Shown one piece after another: positions 13,346-23,337 of a stretch of 64,000 bases of DNA. The notes under the pieces are model-generated. The model saw only the letters and a list, made by a program, of their open reading frames with translations, was not told where the DNA came from and did no database searches. The DNA is from Adiantum capillus-veneris (Eukaryota > Streptophyta > Polypodiopsida > Polypodiales > Pteridaceae): the NCBI GenBank assembly GCA_014529385.2, contig CM043970.1:48501279-48565278 (forward strand). Reading direction: 5' to 3'. Every line of letters starts with the position of its first letter. Within the stretch, counting starts at the first letter, position 1. A program made the translations under genes and the position numbers.

Positions 13346-16300
13346 ATGGATTTCTCTTATCCGGAGTTTCATGGAAGAAGTGATGAAGATGTGGAGGACT
13401 TTCTGGAAAAGATGGAGGTTGCCTGCATTAGCAACCAGATTCATGACCCTACGCAAATGTTACGCCTTCTCCAAATTTGTTTGAAGAGTGATGCACGAGC
13501 TTGGTCCAAAGCATTTGAAGAGGAGTTGCGTATGGCTGATCCACCTATAAGATTGAGTTGGGACAATCTAAGGCATGGATTGGAAGTGGAGTTTGTGAAG
13601 ATAGAAGATCCTGACAAAGTGTGGCAAGAAGTACAAGGTTTGGTGCAGAAGGAAGGTGAGCCATTAGATGCGTACATACGTAAGTTTTCATTGGCATGGG
13701 AGCGAATGTGCAAGGCCTTAGCACCACAAGTACCCCCGCCTGACATGATGAAGAAGGACAGGTTCTTAGCTGGTCTTTGGGAGAATATACGTTGGAGAGT
13801 GGAGCTAAAGAAGCCTAGGACATATGAAGATGCATTAGAGGTAGCAAGGAACAAAGAGTGGAAGCTGAGGAAAATGAGCCAGTTAGGGGTGGAGTCTTTG
13901 CCCATGAGGTCTGAATTTCAGCCTATGGACTCTTTACAAGGTCGTATGTCAGGGGTTCATCACGAACCAATGGTTCCTGTTACTACTCAGGTTATGCCAG
14001 CAGTGGTCACTACAGCAGTGCAAGATGATGGCCTAAGGCAAGACATGAGGCAAGTGGTTGATTTGATGAAGAATCTCAGCCTAAACATGCTAGGTCAAGT
14101 GGGAAATAATCGAAGTCGAGGGCGGTTTGCAAATCAGCAAGGAGGTGAAGAAAGGCCTAGGAATGGTGTTGGACAAAGCAATGGTAGGTTTTGGAGGCAG
14201 ACGCCCACATGTTATAATTGTGGAGAGTTGGGTCACATCAGCCCGCAATGTGATAAGCCACCAAGGATGGGGGGAGACATGTATCCATTGCCAAGACAGG
14301 TGTTAACTAGGTCAAATGATTATGGCATCGAAATTAAGGGAGACGAAGGAACCAGTGGACTGACCCAGGAGGAAAAGGGAAAGACAAAAGTGCTAAGTGT
14401 AGTCACCTTGGAGAAGGCATCAAAGCTAGAGGATACATTAGTGATGCCTATTGGGAAGAGGACCACAGAGGATAAGGAAGGAAGAAGTGCCCCAGGTCCT
14501 AGTAAGAAGAAAGGAAAGAGCCATGAAGGCGAGGATGTCAAGTCCAAGAGGAAAAGGAGAGCTCGTCGAAAGTTTCATGTTTCAGATTTTCCACTGGGGG
14601 ATGGGCAATTAAGCTATGACTTGAAGGAGGATCTGACGAGCAGGAAGGCAAATGTTACTTTTGGGCAACTTATAGAGATGGTGCCTAAGCTAAAGCGACA
14701 GTGGAAGAGGATGGTTAACCCAATGGAGAAAGAGCCCGAGAGAGGTTCAGTGAAGGTGTTGGCAATGGATGAGCTACCAGACATTTGTCCAATAGTAGAT
14801 GTGTGGCATAAAAGGAAAAATTTGGGACAAGGTTATGTGGATGGCGGAGCCCAAATATGCGTCATAACACACTCATGCGTTGAGAAGATGGGTCTCACAG
14901 TGGCTGGGGTGTCAGGTTTTCGGATCAGATTGGCAAACCATCAAAAAGTAAAATGCTTGGGTGTTGTAAAGAGCTTAGAAGTGGAGGCATATGATGCAAA
15001 GGCAGTGGTTGATTTTCATGTGATGCCAGCAGGGTTGGGAGCATATCCTATTATACTGGGCAGACCATGGTTACGTGCAGTAGGAGCCGTTCAAGATTGG
15101 CGACATGGTACAATTAGCCTCTATGGAAAGACAGGTACCAAGAAGCTTTATAATATGGACACAAGGAAACGATTAGAGGAGCTTTATGAAGATGAGGATG
15201 AGTCTAGTGATGAAGACTCTTCCACGGTGACAGATGAGGACAGTGATAGCACTACCAGCAGTGATGAGGATGCCGATGTTGCATTTATTTTGATGGACAA
15301 AGAAATCCAGGAGATTGGTTTAGTTGCATTTGCGAAGGAAATTGAAGATGAAAGTGAAGGGCCTTATGAAGTGATTGAAGGGCTGATGCAAACCAAAGTT
15401 GAGTTGTCAAAGAAGCAGGAATTAATGACGCAAATGATTAGTGGAGACCTCTCAGCTATGGAGAAGGATATATATTTGCATATGTTGGCTAGTTTTCCTG
15501 ATTTGTTCATTACTTCATATGAAGAGATCAGAGGGTTCAAGGGTGAAGAGATGCATATAGAGCTGAAAGAAGGTGCTAAGCCAGTGCGGCAAAGGCTAAG
15601 AAGGATGGGTCAAGAGCAAATGGAAGCCTTGCGGGTAGAGGTGGACAAGTTATTGAAGGCAGGGTTCATAGTTCCAGCGGAGACCACAGAATGGGTGAGT
15701 CCAGTTGTAGTCAGTCCAAAGAAGGATGGGAAGTGGAGAATTTGTGTGGATTTTAAACCCTTAAACGCAGCCACTAAGAAGAACCCATATCCTCTTCCAT
15801 TCATCGATCAGATCTTGGATTCAGTGGCAGGTTATGAGAGGTACAGTGTGTGTGATGGTTTTTCAAGCTATTTTCAATTGAAGATTGCTCTTAAAGACCG
15901 CACAAAGACAACTTTCATTACGCCATGGGGCTGCTATTGCTACACAGTATTGCCATTTGGGTTGTCAAATGGACCTTCCTTCTATCAAGAGAGAGCAAAT
16001 TGGGTGTTGGAACCATTCATTGGTAGTTGTGTTAAAGCTTTTATGGATGACTTCTGTGTCTATAGTAGTAGGGCTGATCACCATGAGAAGCTGCAGATGG
16101 TATTGGCTCGATATGATGAATGTGGAGGACAACTAAATCCAAAGAAATGTCATCTAGCACAGCCAAGGGTAAAGTTATTGGGCCACATGGTGTCAGAAAA
16201 TGGCATTGAGGCTGATCCAGACAAGGTTAAGTCTATTATTCTTCTTCCATCACCTACGAGTACGAAGCAATTGGCAACCTTTATACACAAAGTGAAGTAC

Positions 16301-16492
16301 ATGGCAAGGTTTATTCCATTGTCGTCTCAGATTCTTTATCCATTACAACAAGTGGCAAAGCATGATCCATTGCAATGGGATGACAAGTGTGAAGAAGTGT
16401 TTCAAGAGGTGAAAGAGGTGTTAGGGGGTTTGTCAGCCATGCAGGCTCCTGATTTTGTTTTCTTGACGAGTTATGCCTTTTTGCACAGTTAA
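13346..16492 (+). CDS. Gag-protease-reverse transcriptase polyprotein
   Basis: 1048 codons. Residues 1-190 are a retrotransposon Gag. A CCHC zinc knuckle, CYNCGELGHISPQC, lies at about 288-301, followed by a basic, charged linker. The aspartic protease is at about 495-610 with active site VDGGAQ (D-G-G rather than D-S/T-G) and closing motif ILGRPW. RT spans about 735-960 with LPFGLSNGPSFYQ and catalytic FMDD near 898. The frame ends right after QAPDFVF-LTSYAFLHS. In related elements a retroviral-type RNase H lies between these blocks; here its core is missing, and one base later the frame shifts, giving the stop at 16490. The first ATG of the long frame is used as start because the known Gag begins there. 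Translation is presumably by the host, and particles form in the cytoplasm. Confidence 0.93.
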   Translation: MDFSYPEFHGRSDEDVEDFLEKMEVACISNQIHDPTQMLRLLQICLKSDARAWSKAFEEELRMADPPIRLSWDNLRHGLEVEFVKIEDPDKVWQEVQGLVQKEGEPLDAYIRKFSLAWERMCKALAPQVPPPDMMKKDRFLAGLWENIRWRVELKKPRTYEDALEVARNKEWKLRKMSQLGVESLPMRSEFQPMDSLQGRMSGVHHEPMVPVTTQVMPAVVTTAVQDDGLRQDMRQVVDLMKNLSLNMLGQVGNNRSRGRFANQQGGEERPRNGVGQSNGRFWRQTPTCYNCGELGHISPQCDKPPRMGGDMYPLPRQVLTRSNDYGIEIKGDEGTSGLTQEEKGKTKVLSVVTLEKASKLEDTLVMPIGKRTTEDKEGRSAPGPSKKKGKSHEGEDVKSKRKRRARRKFHVSDFPLGDGQLSYDLKEDLTSRKANVTFGQLIEMVPKLKRQWKRMVNPMEKEPERGSVKVLAMDELPDICPIVDVWHKRKNLGQGYVDGGAQICVITHSCVEKMGLTVAGVSGFRIRLANHQKVKCLGVVKSLEVEAYDAKAVVDFHVMPAGLGAYPIILGRPWLRAVGAVQDWRHGTISLYGKTGTKKLYNMDTRKRLEELYEDEDESSDEDSSTVTDEDSDSTTSSDEDADVAFILMDKEIQEIGLVAFAKEIEDESEGPYEVIEGLMQTKVELSKKQELMTQMISGDLSAMEKDIYLHMLASFPDLFITSYEEIRGFKGEEMHIELKEGAKPVRQRLRRMGQEQMEALRVEVDKLLKAGFIVPAETTEWVSPVVVSPKKDGKWRICVDFKPLNAATKKNPYPLPFIDQILDSVAGYERYSVCDGFSSYFQLKIALKDRTKTTFITPWGCYCYTVLPFGLSNGPSFYQERANWVLEPFIGSCVKAFMDDFCVYSSRADHHEKLQMVLARYDECGGQLNPKKCHLAQPRVKLLGHMVSENGIEADPDKVKSIILLPSPTSTKQLATFIHKVKYMARFIPLSSQILYPLQQVAKHDPLQWDDKCEEVFQEVKEVLGGLSAMQAPDFVFLTSYAFLHS

Positions 16493-16506
16493 TTAATGGT
16501 ACTAAC

Positions 16507-18480
16507 ATGTCAAATGTGGTGAAGAAATGGGTAATTGAGCTGCAAGAGTTTGAGTTCTCTTTTCTAGTGGAAGATAGTACAAGGGCTACCCTAGCTGATT
16601 TGTTGACCTACAAGGAGAATCCCCTTATTGTTAAGGAAGAGGTGGTGAGAAAGGTAGTTGAAGAAGTGCCACAGATCAGCAATGCACATGTGTTGTTCTT
16701 TGATGGTTCATACAGAAAGAGCCACGATGCAGCTTCAGGGGGTATAGCACTTTATGATCCAGAGGGGAAGCTAGTATGCAAGAGAGGGTTCAACTTGGAT
16801 GCGCATAGTAACAATGAGGCTGAATATGCTACATTGGAAGACGGATTACACATTTGTTTGAAGCATGGGGTTCAAAGGTTGAGCATAAAAGGTGATGCCT
16901 TGTTAGTGGTGAAGCAAGTACTGGGTGTGTGGAAGAGCAAGAACACCTCATTGAAGGAAATGTGCTTCAAAATTAAAGGCCTGCTAAAAAAGTTCGAAGC
17001 ATGGAGAATCAGACACATTGAACGTGCTCTAAATGGAGAGGCACATGAAGCAGCTCAAGGCATGATTGGGGAGCTATTCGTGTTGAGGACCAACTTACCT
17101 CTTTATCATGGCCGGGAAAGTTTGGCTCAAGAAGAGGAATTTTTGCTAACAGGAATCATTCCAAAGGAGATTCAGAAGTCTAAGAAGTATGGCTTTGTGC
17201 GTAGAGCATACAGGTACAAATTGATTGGTGATGTCTTATACATGAAAGGGACTGATCTCGTGTTGAGACGTGTACCTTGGCGGGAGGAGCTTTACAGTGT
17301 GTTGGAAGAGAATCATGAAGGCGCATGTGGTGGCCATTTTGCTCTAAAGATCACCTTGCATAAGATTTTGCAAGAGGGGTATGTATGGCCTAGTTTGCAC
17401 AAGGATGTTCACCATTGGTGTAGGTCTTGCAATAGGTGTCAAGCATTTGGGAAGAGAGTGTTGAAGCCAGAGCTACGAAAAACCATTATGGCGTTTGATG
17501 TGTTTGAAAAGTGGGGGATTGATGCAATAGGCCCGTTACCTATCACAAGCAGGGGCAAAAGCTATATTTTGAAGGCAGTGGACTATCTCTCTAGATGGGC
17601 AGAGGCTATAGCAGTAAAACAGATCACTGCAAAGGATGTGGCAAAATTTGTGTATGATGAAATATGTTGCAAGTTTGGGGTGCCACTGGAGCTACTTTCA
17701 GATAAGGGGCCTGGCTTTAGAGCTAAACTGCTAGATTTTTTATGTGCAAAGATGAAGATTAGGCACCATCATACCACTCCTTATTACCCGCAGTGTAATG
17801 GCTTGAATGAAAGATTCAATGGTGAGTTGGTACAGATTCTTTCGAAAGTGACAGAGCACCAAGGAAAGAATTGGGATTTGGAATTGCCTAGTGCATTATG
17901 GGCTTACCGTACTTCGGTGAACACAGGTACAGGGTTTACTCCATTTCATTTGGTGTATGGAAAGGAAGCACTATTGCCTGTGGAGGTAGAGTTGCCTGCG
18001 GTCAAGATGTTAGAGAAGTTGCTTGGGTCGCCTAGTGATGCATTCAAAGAGAGGCTCTTGCAGTTACAAGAGGTCCAGTTGGATAGGATGAGCGCATTGG
18101 AGCATTATGGGCAGATGCAGGATAAGGCTTTGGCAAAGATAAATGAAAAGGTCAAAAGTAAGGGTATCAAGAAACATGACTTGGTTTTGTGCTACAACAG
18201 TAAGCTGGACAACACCTTCCAAAAGAAGTTTCAAATTAAGTGGGAAGGCCCTTTCAAGGTAGTGGAGTGTTTTCCAAATGGCACATATCAGCTGGCTAAC
18301 CTGGATGGTGTTCTACATAAGTCAAGGGTAAATGGGTTGCGTCTTAAATTGTATCATGCTAGATTGATGATGGTGGAGCAAGATGAGCTGTCTGTGGATC
18401 AAGCAGTGTTGGTGAGGGATGAGGAGACCTGTGATGCGGCGAGTCTCATATCTCTCTTTGCTGCTGCTGATCATGAATGA
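16507..18480 (+). CDS. Archaeal-type RNase H and integrase
   Basis: 657 codons in a different frame from the upstream ORF. The region just before the first ATG (QLINGTN) continues the upstream protein, so the start is an artefact of a one-base shift near 16480 and not a true initiation site. Residues 57-190 are an RNase H of the archaeal/plant type: FFDGS, NNEAEY, KGDALLV. The last acidic position appears as AHEAA instead of ADxLA. Integrase follows: an HHCC zinc module at about 268-315, catalytic D at about 338 (WGIDAIGP), D in SDKGPGF, E in NGLNERFNG. The C-terminal part, up to about 620, is a GPF-type DNA-binding region. No chromodomain is visible. Confidence 0.92.
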   Translation: MSNVVKKWVIELQEFEFSFLVEDSTRATLADLLTYKENPLIVKEEVVRKVVEEVPQISNAHVLFFDGSYRKSHDAASGGIALYDPEGKLVCKRGFNLDAHSNNEAEYATLEDGLHICLKHGVQRLSIKGDALLVVKQVLGVWKSKNTSLKEMCFKIKGLLKKFEAWRIRHIERALNGEAHEAAQGMIGELFVLRTNLPLYHGRESLAQEEEFLLTGIIPKEIQKSKKYGFVRRAYRYKLIGDVLYMKGTDLVLRRVPWREELYSVLEENHEGACGGHFALKITLHKILQEGYVWPSLHKDVHHWCRSCNRCQAFGKRVLKPELRKTIMAFDVFEKWGIDAIGPLPITSRGKSYILKAVDYLSRWAEAIAVKQITAKDVAKFVYDEICCKFGVPLELLSDKGPGFRAKLLDFLCAKMKIRHHHTTPYYPQCNGLNERFNGELVQILSKVTEHQGKNWDLELPSALWAYRTSVNTGTGFTPFHLVYGKEALLPVEVELPAVKMLEKLLGSPSDAFKERLLQLQEVQLDRMSALEHYGQMQDKALAKINEKVKSKGIKKHDLVLCYNSKLDNTFQKKFQIKWEGPFKVVECFPNGTYQLANLDGVLHKSRVNGLRLKLYHARLMMVEQDELSVDQAVLVRDEETCDAASLISLFAAADHE

Positions 18481-18487
18481 TCTAGCA

Positions 18488-18508
18488 GGCTAGGGGATGG
18501 GCAAATTA
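18488..18508 (+). other. Purine-rich tract before the 3' LTR
   Basis: AGGGGATGGG followed by CAAATTA lies directly before TGTCAGG. It is the probable plus-strand primer, though less pure than usual. Confidence 0.6.
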
Positions 18509-19658
18509 TGTCAGGAGTTTTTTGGAGCAAGGGATTGCGCATATGTACATATACATGCATGGTGCATCAAATAAAGGATTGCCCATTTTCCAGAGCCAGG
18601 TGGTTACGTGGGGCCCACATGTGTACAGGTAGGACACCATGTACATAGTGCATCGATTTTCATCGTTACTAGTACCATTGTGTTTTTCTACAATAAGGAG
18701 GAGTTGGTAGCGCGTAAAAATTCTCGAGGAAGCTATCCGCGGGCCGACGACGTGAGGTCAGCAGGTGCGTCAGATGGCATCTAGTGGCGTCATGAGGGCG
18801 AACATGGTCAATACTTACACGCGGAGAAGTACGCACACAACGTGGGTGTTTGCTTGTGAGAATTATGCAGAAAGGTCATCATGAGGACCTTTTTTTGGGG
18901 CCACTTCACGTGGTTGCGGGATGCATTATTGGGGAAAGCGGAGTGCTAGGTGTGCGGATGATGCAAAAAAGGTGACAACTATGCACTACGAGGTCAGTTT
19001 TTGGCATGTTCGGGGTCCGTTTGAGGTCATCTAAAAGGCCAAGGGTGCCCAACTAAAAAATCTAAGTGTGGGAACTGAAAAAACTGAGAGAAGACCAGAA
19101 AAAACGTGGAGAAGAGAGGAGGAACAGCCGCAGGTGTGTTTTTGCTCATTTTGGAGCCTGTTTTGGCCGTAAACTGCTCATGCGAGGTCGGATTTGAGCA
19201 CTTTGACATTGTAGACTGGGGTTTTGGGCCGTTCCGGACGCGATGGCGCTGTCCATTTTGCCAAATTCCTCACTCTTTTTCTGCTATTTTTCTGTGTAAT
19301 CTTCTCCGGTGAGTGAAGCTTCTTCTCCAATTTGTGATTGTATCTGGTATCTTTTACCCATATTGTGTGAGTTGTTTGCCCCATTGGTGTTGGCCCAAGC
19401 TCATTTGTATCTAAACATAAAAAATTCTCCTCTTTTGAGCTGAGTTTTTTGGGGGTGTGTGTGTGTGTGTGTGTGTGTGTGTCTGTGTGGAGTGGGCAAG
19501 TGGATAGTCTCTCTCCTCTCACTCCAGAGGTGTGTTCCCTGTCTCGGCCAGGTGTGTTGTGTAAGCCGAGTGGTGCCCCATAGTGCGTGTGTGTATCTTC
19601 CCAAGAGTGTGTGTCGGGTCGTTATAGAGGCGTTGTGTGTGTTTTCATCCCGCTCACA
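18509..19658 (+). repeat. 3' LTR of the Tat-like element
   Basis: Same length and ends as the 5' LTR. The roughly ten differences are single-base substitutions, the last two near 19455 (GGGG for GGGT) and 19591 (GTGTAT for GTATAT). Confidence 0.96.
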
Positions 19659-19779
19659 GCGTAAATTTTAAATTCTAGGTTTTCTCAACCTATGATTCAT
19701 AATTTGAACTTGAATATCTTAAATAATGAGTGATGGTTAAAAAAATTCAATTGCGTAATAGAACTTGTGTGAAATTTGA

Positions 19780-22700
19780 AAGTAGAGACCTTACAGGCGG
19801 ATCCACAACTTTGGAAAGCCAGGGGGACCAATGCAAAATGGAGTTCTTGAAGTATCTGGTTTTTCCCCCCCACTTTAAGACTCCTGTTGCTCTATTGAAT
19901 TTTCTTACCAATTCTCCTGAGCTGCCCCCAGTCTTAGGGTAGTCCACGTTGGGGCTAACAGCTTGTCATGAACCTCTCCACCCCTCTCCACTTTCCACCT
20001 TTCGAGCCAAGTTAAGTTGCATCTATCATATCTTTGATCATGACAGCCCAGACTTGATCCTGTTTAGCCAAGGAATCAAAAAATTTCGTGCAGCAAGCTT
20101 TTGCATGGGCCACAAGGTTCAGAATTCCGAGGTCTCCTTGATTCCTTGTCCGAGCAACTGATTCCCAACGGGCCCATTTCCATGGCCTAGAGGATTTCGT
20201 GTTGTTTTTCCATAAAAACCTTTTCAGTGGTTTTAAGGACTCTTTCCAATAACACTTAGCCATCTTGAGAAGCGGGCTAGTGAAGGCAATATAAGGAATC
20301 ACAAAGGCATTTATCACTTTTATCGAACTTGGGAATGGGAGAAGAGCATACTCCCACCTACTCGTTTTTGTTTTGATTTTTTCAAGCACCCACTCAATTA
20401 TTTGCTTGTGAGTTACGTTCACCCCCAAGGGGGCTCCCAAATGTCTGAAGATATTCCCTTTTGTGACAATCTCCCCCGACCAGTCAGAAGGGTCAAATGA
20501 GTCATTTTTTGATAGGGAGATCAGCCTTGATTTCTCTATATTACACTGGGACCCCGAAGCTACTGAGAATATTTGTACAATGTCCATAGCTTTTCTAATG
20601 ACTTGGGGGCACGCCTTCAAGAAGAGGAGAGAATCGGCAGCAAAAATTTTTGCTAGGAGTTGGCTATTTCCTAGCAAATCGAGGCCGTGCAACTCCCCTC
20701 GTTCTGTACTATCTTTGAGTGTCGTGATTAAAGGATGTGATCCAATGGCGAAAAGCAGGGGGACCAGAGGGCATCCCTACTTAATACTCTAGCCCCCCTG
20801 CTTAATAGACCTTTTGACCTGAAAAGAACCCACAATTCTATCATTGAATAGGAGCTCTGATTGGCTTCCAGATCCCAGTACACTTACCAGTCAACATAGG
20901 CACAGCCCAAAGCCCAAAGCTTCCATGACAGTTTCTATATATGTCCATGTTATTATGTCACAAGCCTTATCCACGTCCAACTGTAACAGTACACACTCTT
21001 GCTTTGTGAGAGTTGCATACTCAATGCCCACCATTGCTGCCAAGATGTTACATAAATGGACCTTCCTTTGATGAACCCATGCTGATGGGGAGAGATGATA
21101 TTGGTTAGTAAGGGGGCTAGTATGAGGGCTACAACTTTAGCAATAATTTTGTAGGCCACCGACATCATCGTTATAGGGCGCCAGTGTTTCAGTTGAGAAC
21201 AACAAATCTGTTTGGGGATGGGTTTGATAAGCCCTCCCTTTACACTTATCTCCAACGACACTTCGACAATGGATTTATTGGCCAACCTTGTGATTGAGAC
21301 CTTGAGATCGTCCCAAAATTCTCTATAGAATTCTATCGTCATCCCGTTCCAACCAGGAGACTTTTCCTTGCCAAGGGCTTGCAGTGCTAGTGAACATTCG
21401 TCTTCAGAAAATGCCCTTTCAAATAAATTAGCTTCTGAGTGGGGAATCTTCTTCTTGACACTCTAAAGTAAGGACCCTCTGGCTCCTTCCACTTCTTGGG
21501 ACTGGATTCTAGCCGTCCAATGATTTCACTAAGATAGCTCAGCATCAAACCAGCCATCTCATCCTGGTTATGAACTGTTGTTCCTTTCTCATCATCGAGC
21601 AAGCGGACGTGGCCATGGCTTAATTGATTTTTAAAGCCCTAAAAAATTGTGCTTGATTAGAGGCTTCAACTTGAAGGGTAGTCTCCCTGGAGAGAAGCCT
21701 TGCCTTTCTGATATCTTCTAACTGCTCATTAGCAAGGTTAGATTTGACTTCGAGCCATCATTTGTGCTCATCCTCAGTAGCAAGCCCATTGGCTTTTTTG
21801 GAGGTAAGCAATTGTACCTCCACTTTAAGATGCAGAAGGTGTACCTCCCTAACTTTCTTGATTCGGGGGCCTGAGGGTTGCTTTTTGGATGCTCCGAGCA
21901 AAGAGGTCCCACACACTGTGTTTGTTGAGGTCGACGTCTTTTTTGAGCTTACCTAGTGCTTTCTTGGTTAGATTCCTAAAAAGAGGGTCTTTGAATAGGT
22001 GTGCCCTTGTTACTAACAGTTTTTTCCCACCTCTTGGGGTCTGCTCCTCCCCTATATTCTTCTTAAAATGTATGTGCAAAGGTATGTGATCCAAAAGTAT
22101 TTTTGACATTCATCTCCATCAACGATGGTATCCAGTCAACTTGGTGTGAGAAATAGCATCTGTCCAGCCTGGAGGCAGTGTAGGCATACTAGAGGCTTGT
22201 GTAGGTGAGCCCAGGCGTACTGTTCCATGGGTCAATTTCCCATAAGTTGATCATCGCCCATTTTTTGCACAAACTTTGCCATTTAGACCTTTCCGAGCCA
22301 GCCATCATACTGGAGGATCCTGTTCTATCCCTGCTCTTTTCTACCATATTGAAGTCATCAACCAACAACCACTCACCTTCAATAGGAGTATCTCTAAGAT
22401 GCATCCATAGTTTAGCTCTATCTTTTGCATTGCAAGGGCTGTACACATTCACAATGGTGAAGGGATGCCCTTCCCATCTGATTCTAATCCCCATGATTCT
22501 GCCAGATGGGTGGTTTAGAACCAACTTTGCTCCAATTCTCTATCCACAATGCTAAGGATGCCACTAAAACCGTTACTTCATTCTCCATAGAAAACTAGTT
22601 TCTTTCCTAGCACCTGCTTTCTCTTTCTATGGGCATCTAAGTGGTGTTCCCGGATGGCCCAGCAGTTGAGTGCCTCTACTTTTTTTATTTCCTCCCATAA

Positions 22701-22781
22701 TAGGGTACTCTTCTTACGGGTTTTTGACCCCTTTACGTTCCAAGATTGGATGAGAGACTCCATCACTAATGAGGGGCTCAT
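19780..22781 (-). pseudogene. L1-type LINE ORF2 (endonuclease and RT), broken
   Basis: Read on the minus strand from 22781: endonuclease start SWNVKGSKTRKK, IREHHLDAHRKRK, VNVYSPCNAKDR and VDDFNMVE (GDFN expected); then RT blocks KPIPKQICCSQLKHWRPI, SPHQHGFIKGRSI and the catalytic box. The catalytic box at 20630-20644 reads FAADSLLF where FADD or YADD is expected, so the first catalytic aspartate is now alanine. Several stops and frame changes occur (for example near 21387, 21603 and 22188). The C-terminal zinc-binding tail found in the fragments at 6440-8396 is missing, so the 3' end is truncated near 19780. Confidence 0.85.
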
Positions 22782-22818
22782 TGGGAAAGAGGAACGGATT
22801 CTTCAGCATCCGAATTAT

Positions 22819-22833
22819 CCCCCCCCCCCCCCC
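22819..22833 (+). repeat. Poly(C) tract
   Basis: Fifteen consecutive C in the region between the two LINE ORFs. Confidence 0.9.
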
Positions 22834-22840
22834 TTGGTCT

Positions 22841-22980
22841 CAGGAGAATCCGAGGATTTTGAAGTCTGGGGATTTCTTTTCCTGCAGTGCTGCAAATGGA
22901 TTGTGCATCTCAGGAGAATCTGAGGAGTTTGAATTATGGGGATTTCTTTTCCTGTAGTGCTGCAAATGGATTGTGCAATG
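22841..22980. repeat. 70-bp tandem duplication inside the LINE
   Basis: CAGGAGAATC begins both copies (22841 and 22911); each continues through GGGGATTTCTTTTCCTG and ends in TGGATTGTGCA. It lies between ORF1 and ORF2 of the LINE. Confidence 0.9.
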
Positions 22981-23337
22981 GGGGAACCCCCCTCCTTTCA
23001 ATGGGGTGGAAGACGGACTAGAACCTTTGACCTCAAGTGTTTCAAGACTTGAAGTACTTTGGAGTCTCTTGCCACTACCTTCACCCTTTTGGCTCTTTTC
23101 AGACCAAGGACTTGAACAGCCGTCCCCGTTGTCGCTTCATAAATTTTGGGGTATCATGATCTTATTATTTTTGCATGCATCTTCAGAAATTTTTTGTATG
23201 GGAATAAATTCCTCCACAGCCTTTTCCTAAATTTTTACATCCATCATACCTTCTTTATTCTTCCCTACATTTTCTCCTTCTTTACTACCTCCTTGCTTCT
23301 CCAGCCCTTCCATCTGGGTTTCCATTTCACTGGTGGC

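Larger units (their letters stand above)
11150..19658 (+). mobile_element. Complete Tat-like Ty3/gypsy retrotransposon
   Basis: Both LTRs are exactly 1150 bp (11150-12299 and 18509-19658), start TGTCAGG and end CTCACA. They differ at about ten positions by eye, so the insertion is recent. GCGT flanks both ends (11146-11149 and 19659-19662), extendable to AGCGT if the terminal A is shared: a target-site duplication. The order is LTR, primer-binding site, leader, gag-protease-RT, archaeal-type RNase H-integrase, purine-rich tract, LTR. An RNase H in front of integrase that carries its own DGS/NNEAEY motifs is characteristic of the Tat/Ogre branch. The pol frame is interrupted near 16480, so this copy is not autonomous as it stands. 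Confidence 0.95.

Noticed and set aside
13346-13905. Minus-strand open frames opposite the gag gene
   Set aside because: Shadow frames of a well-supported coding sequence.
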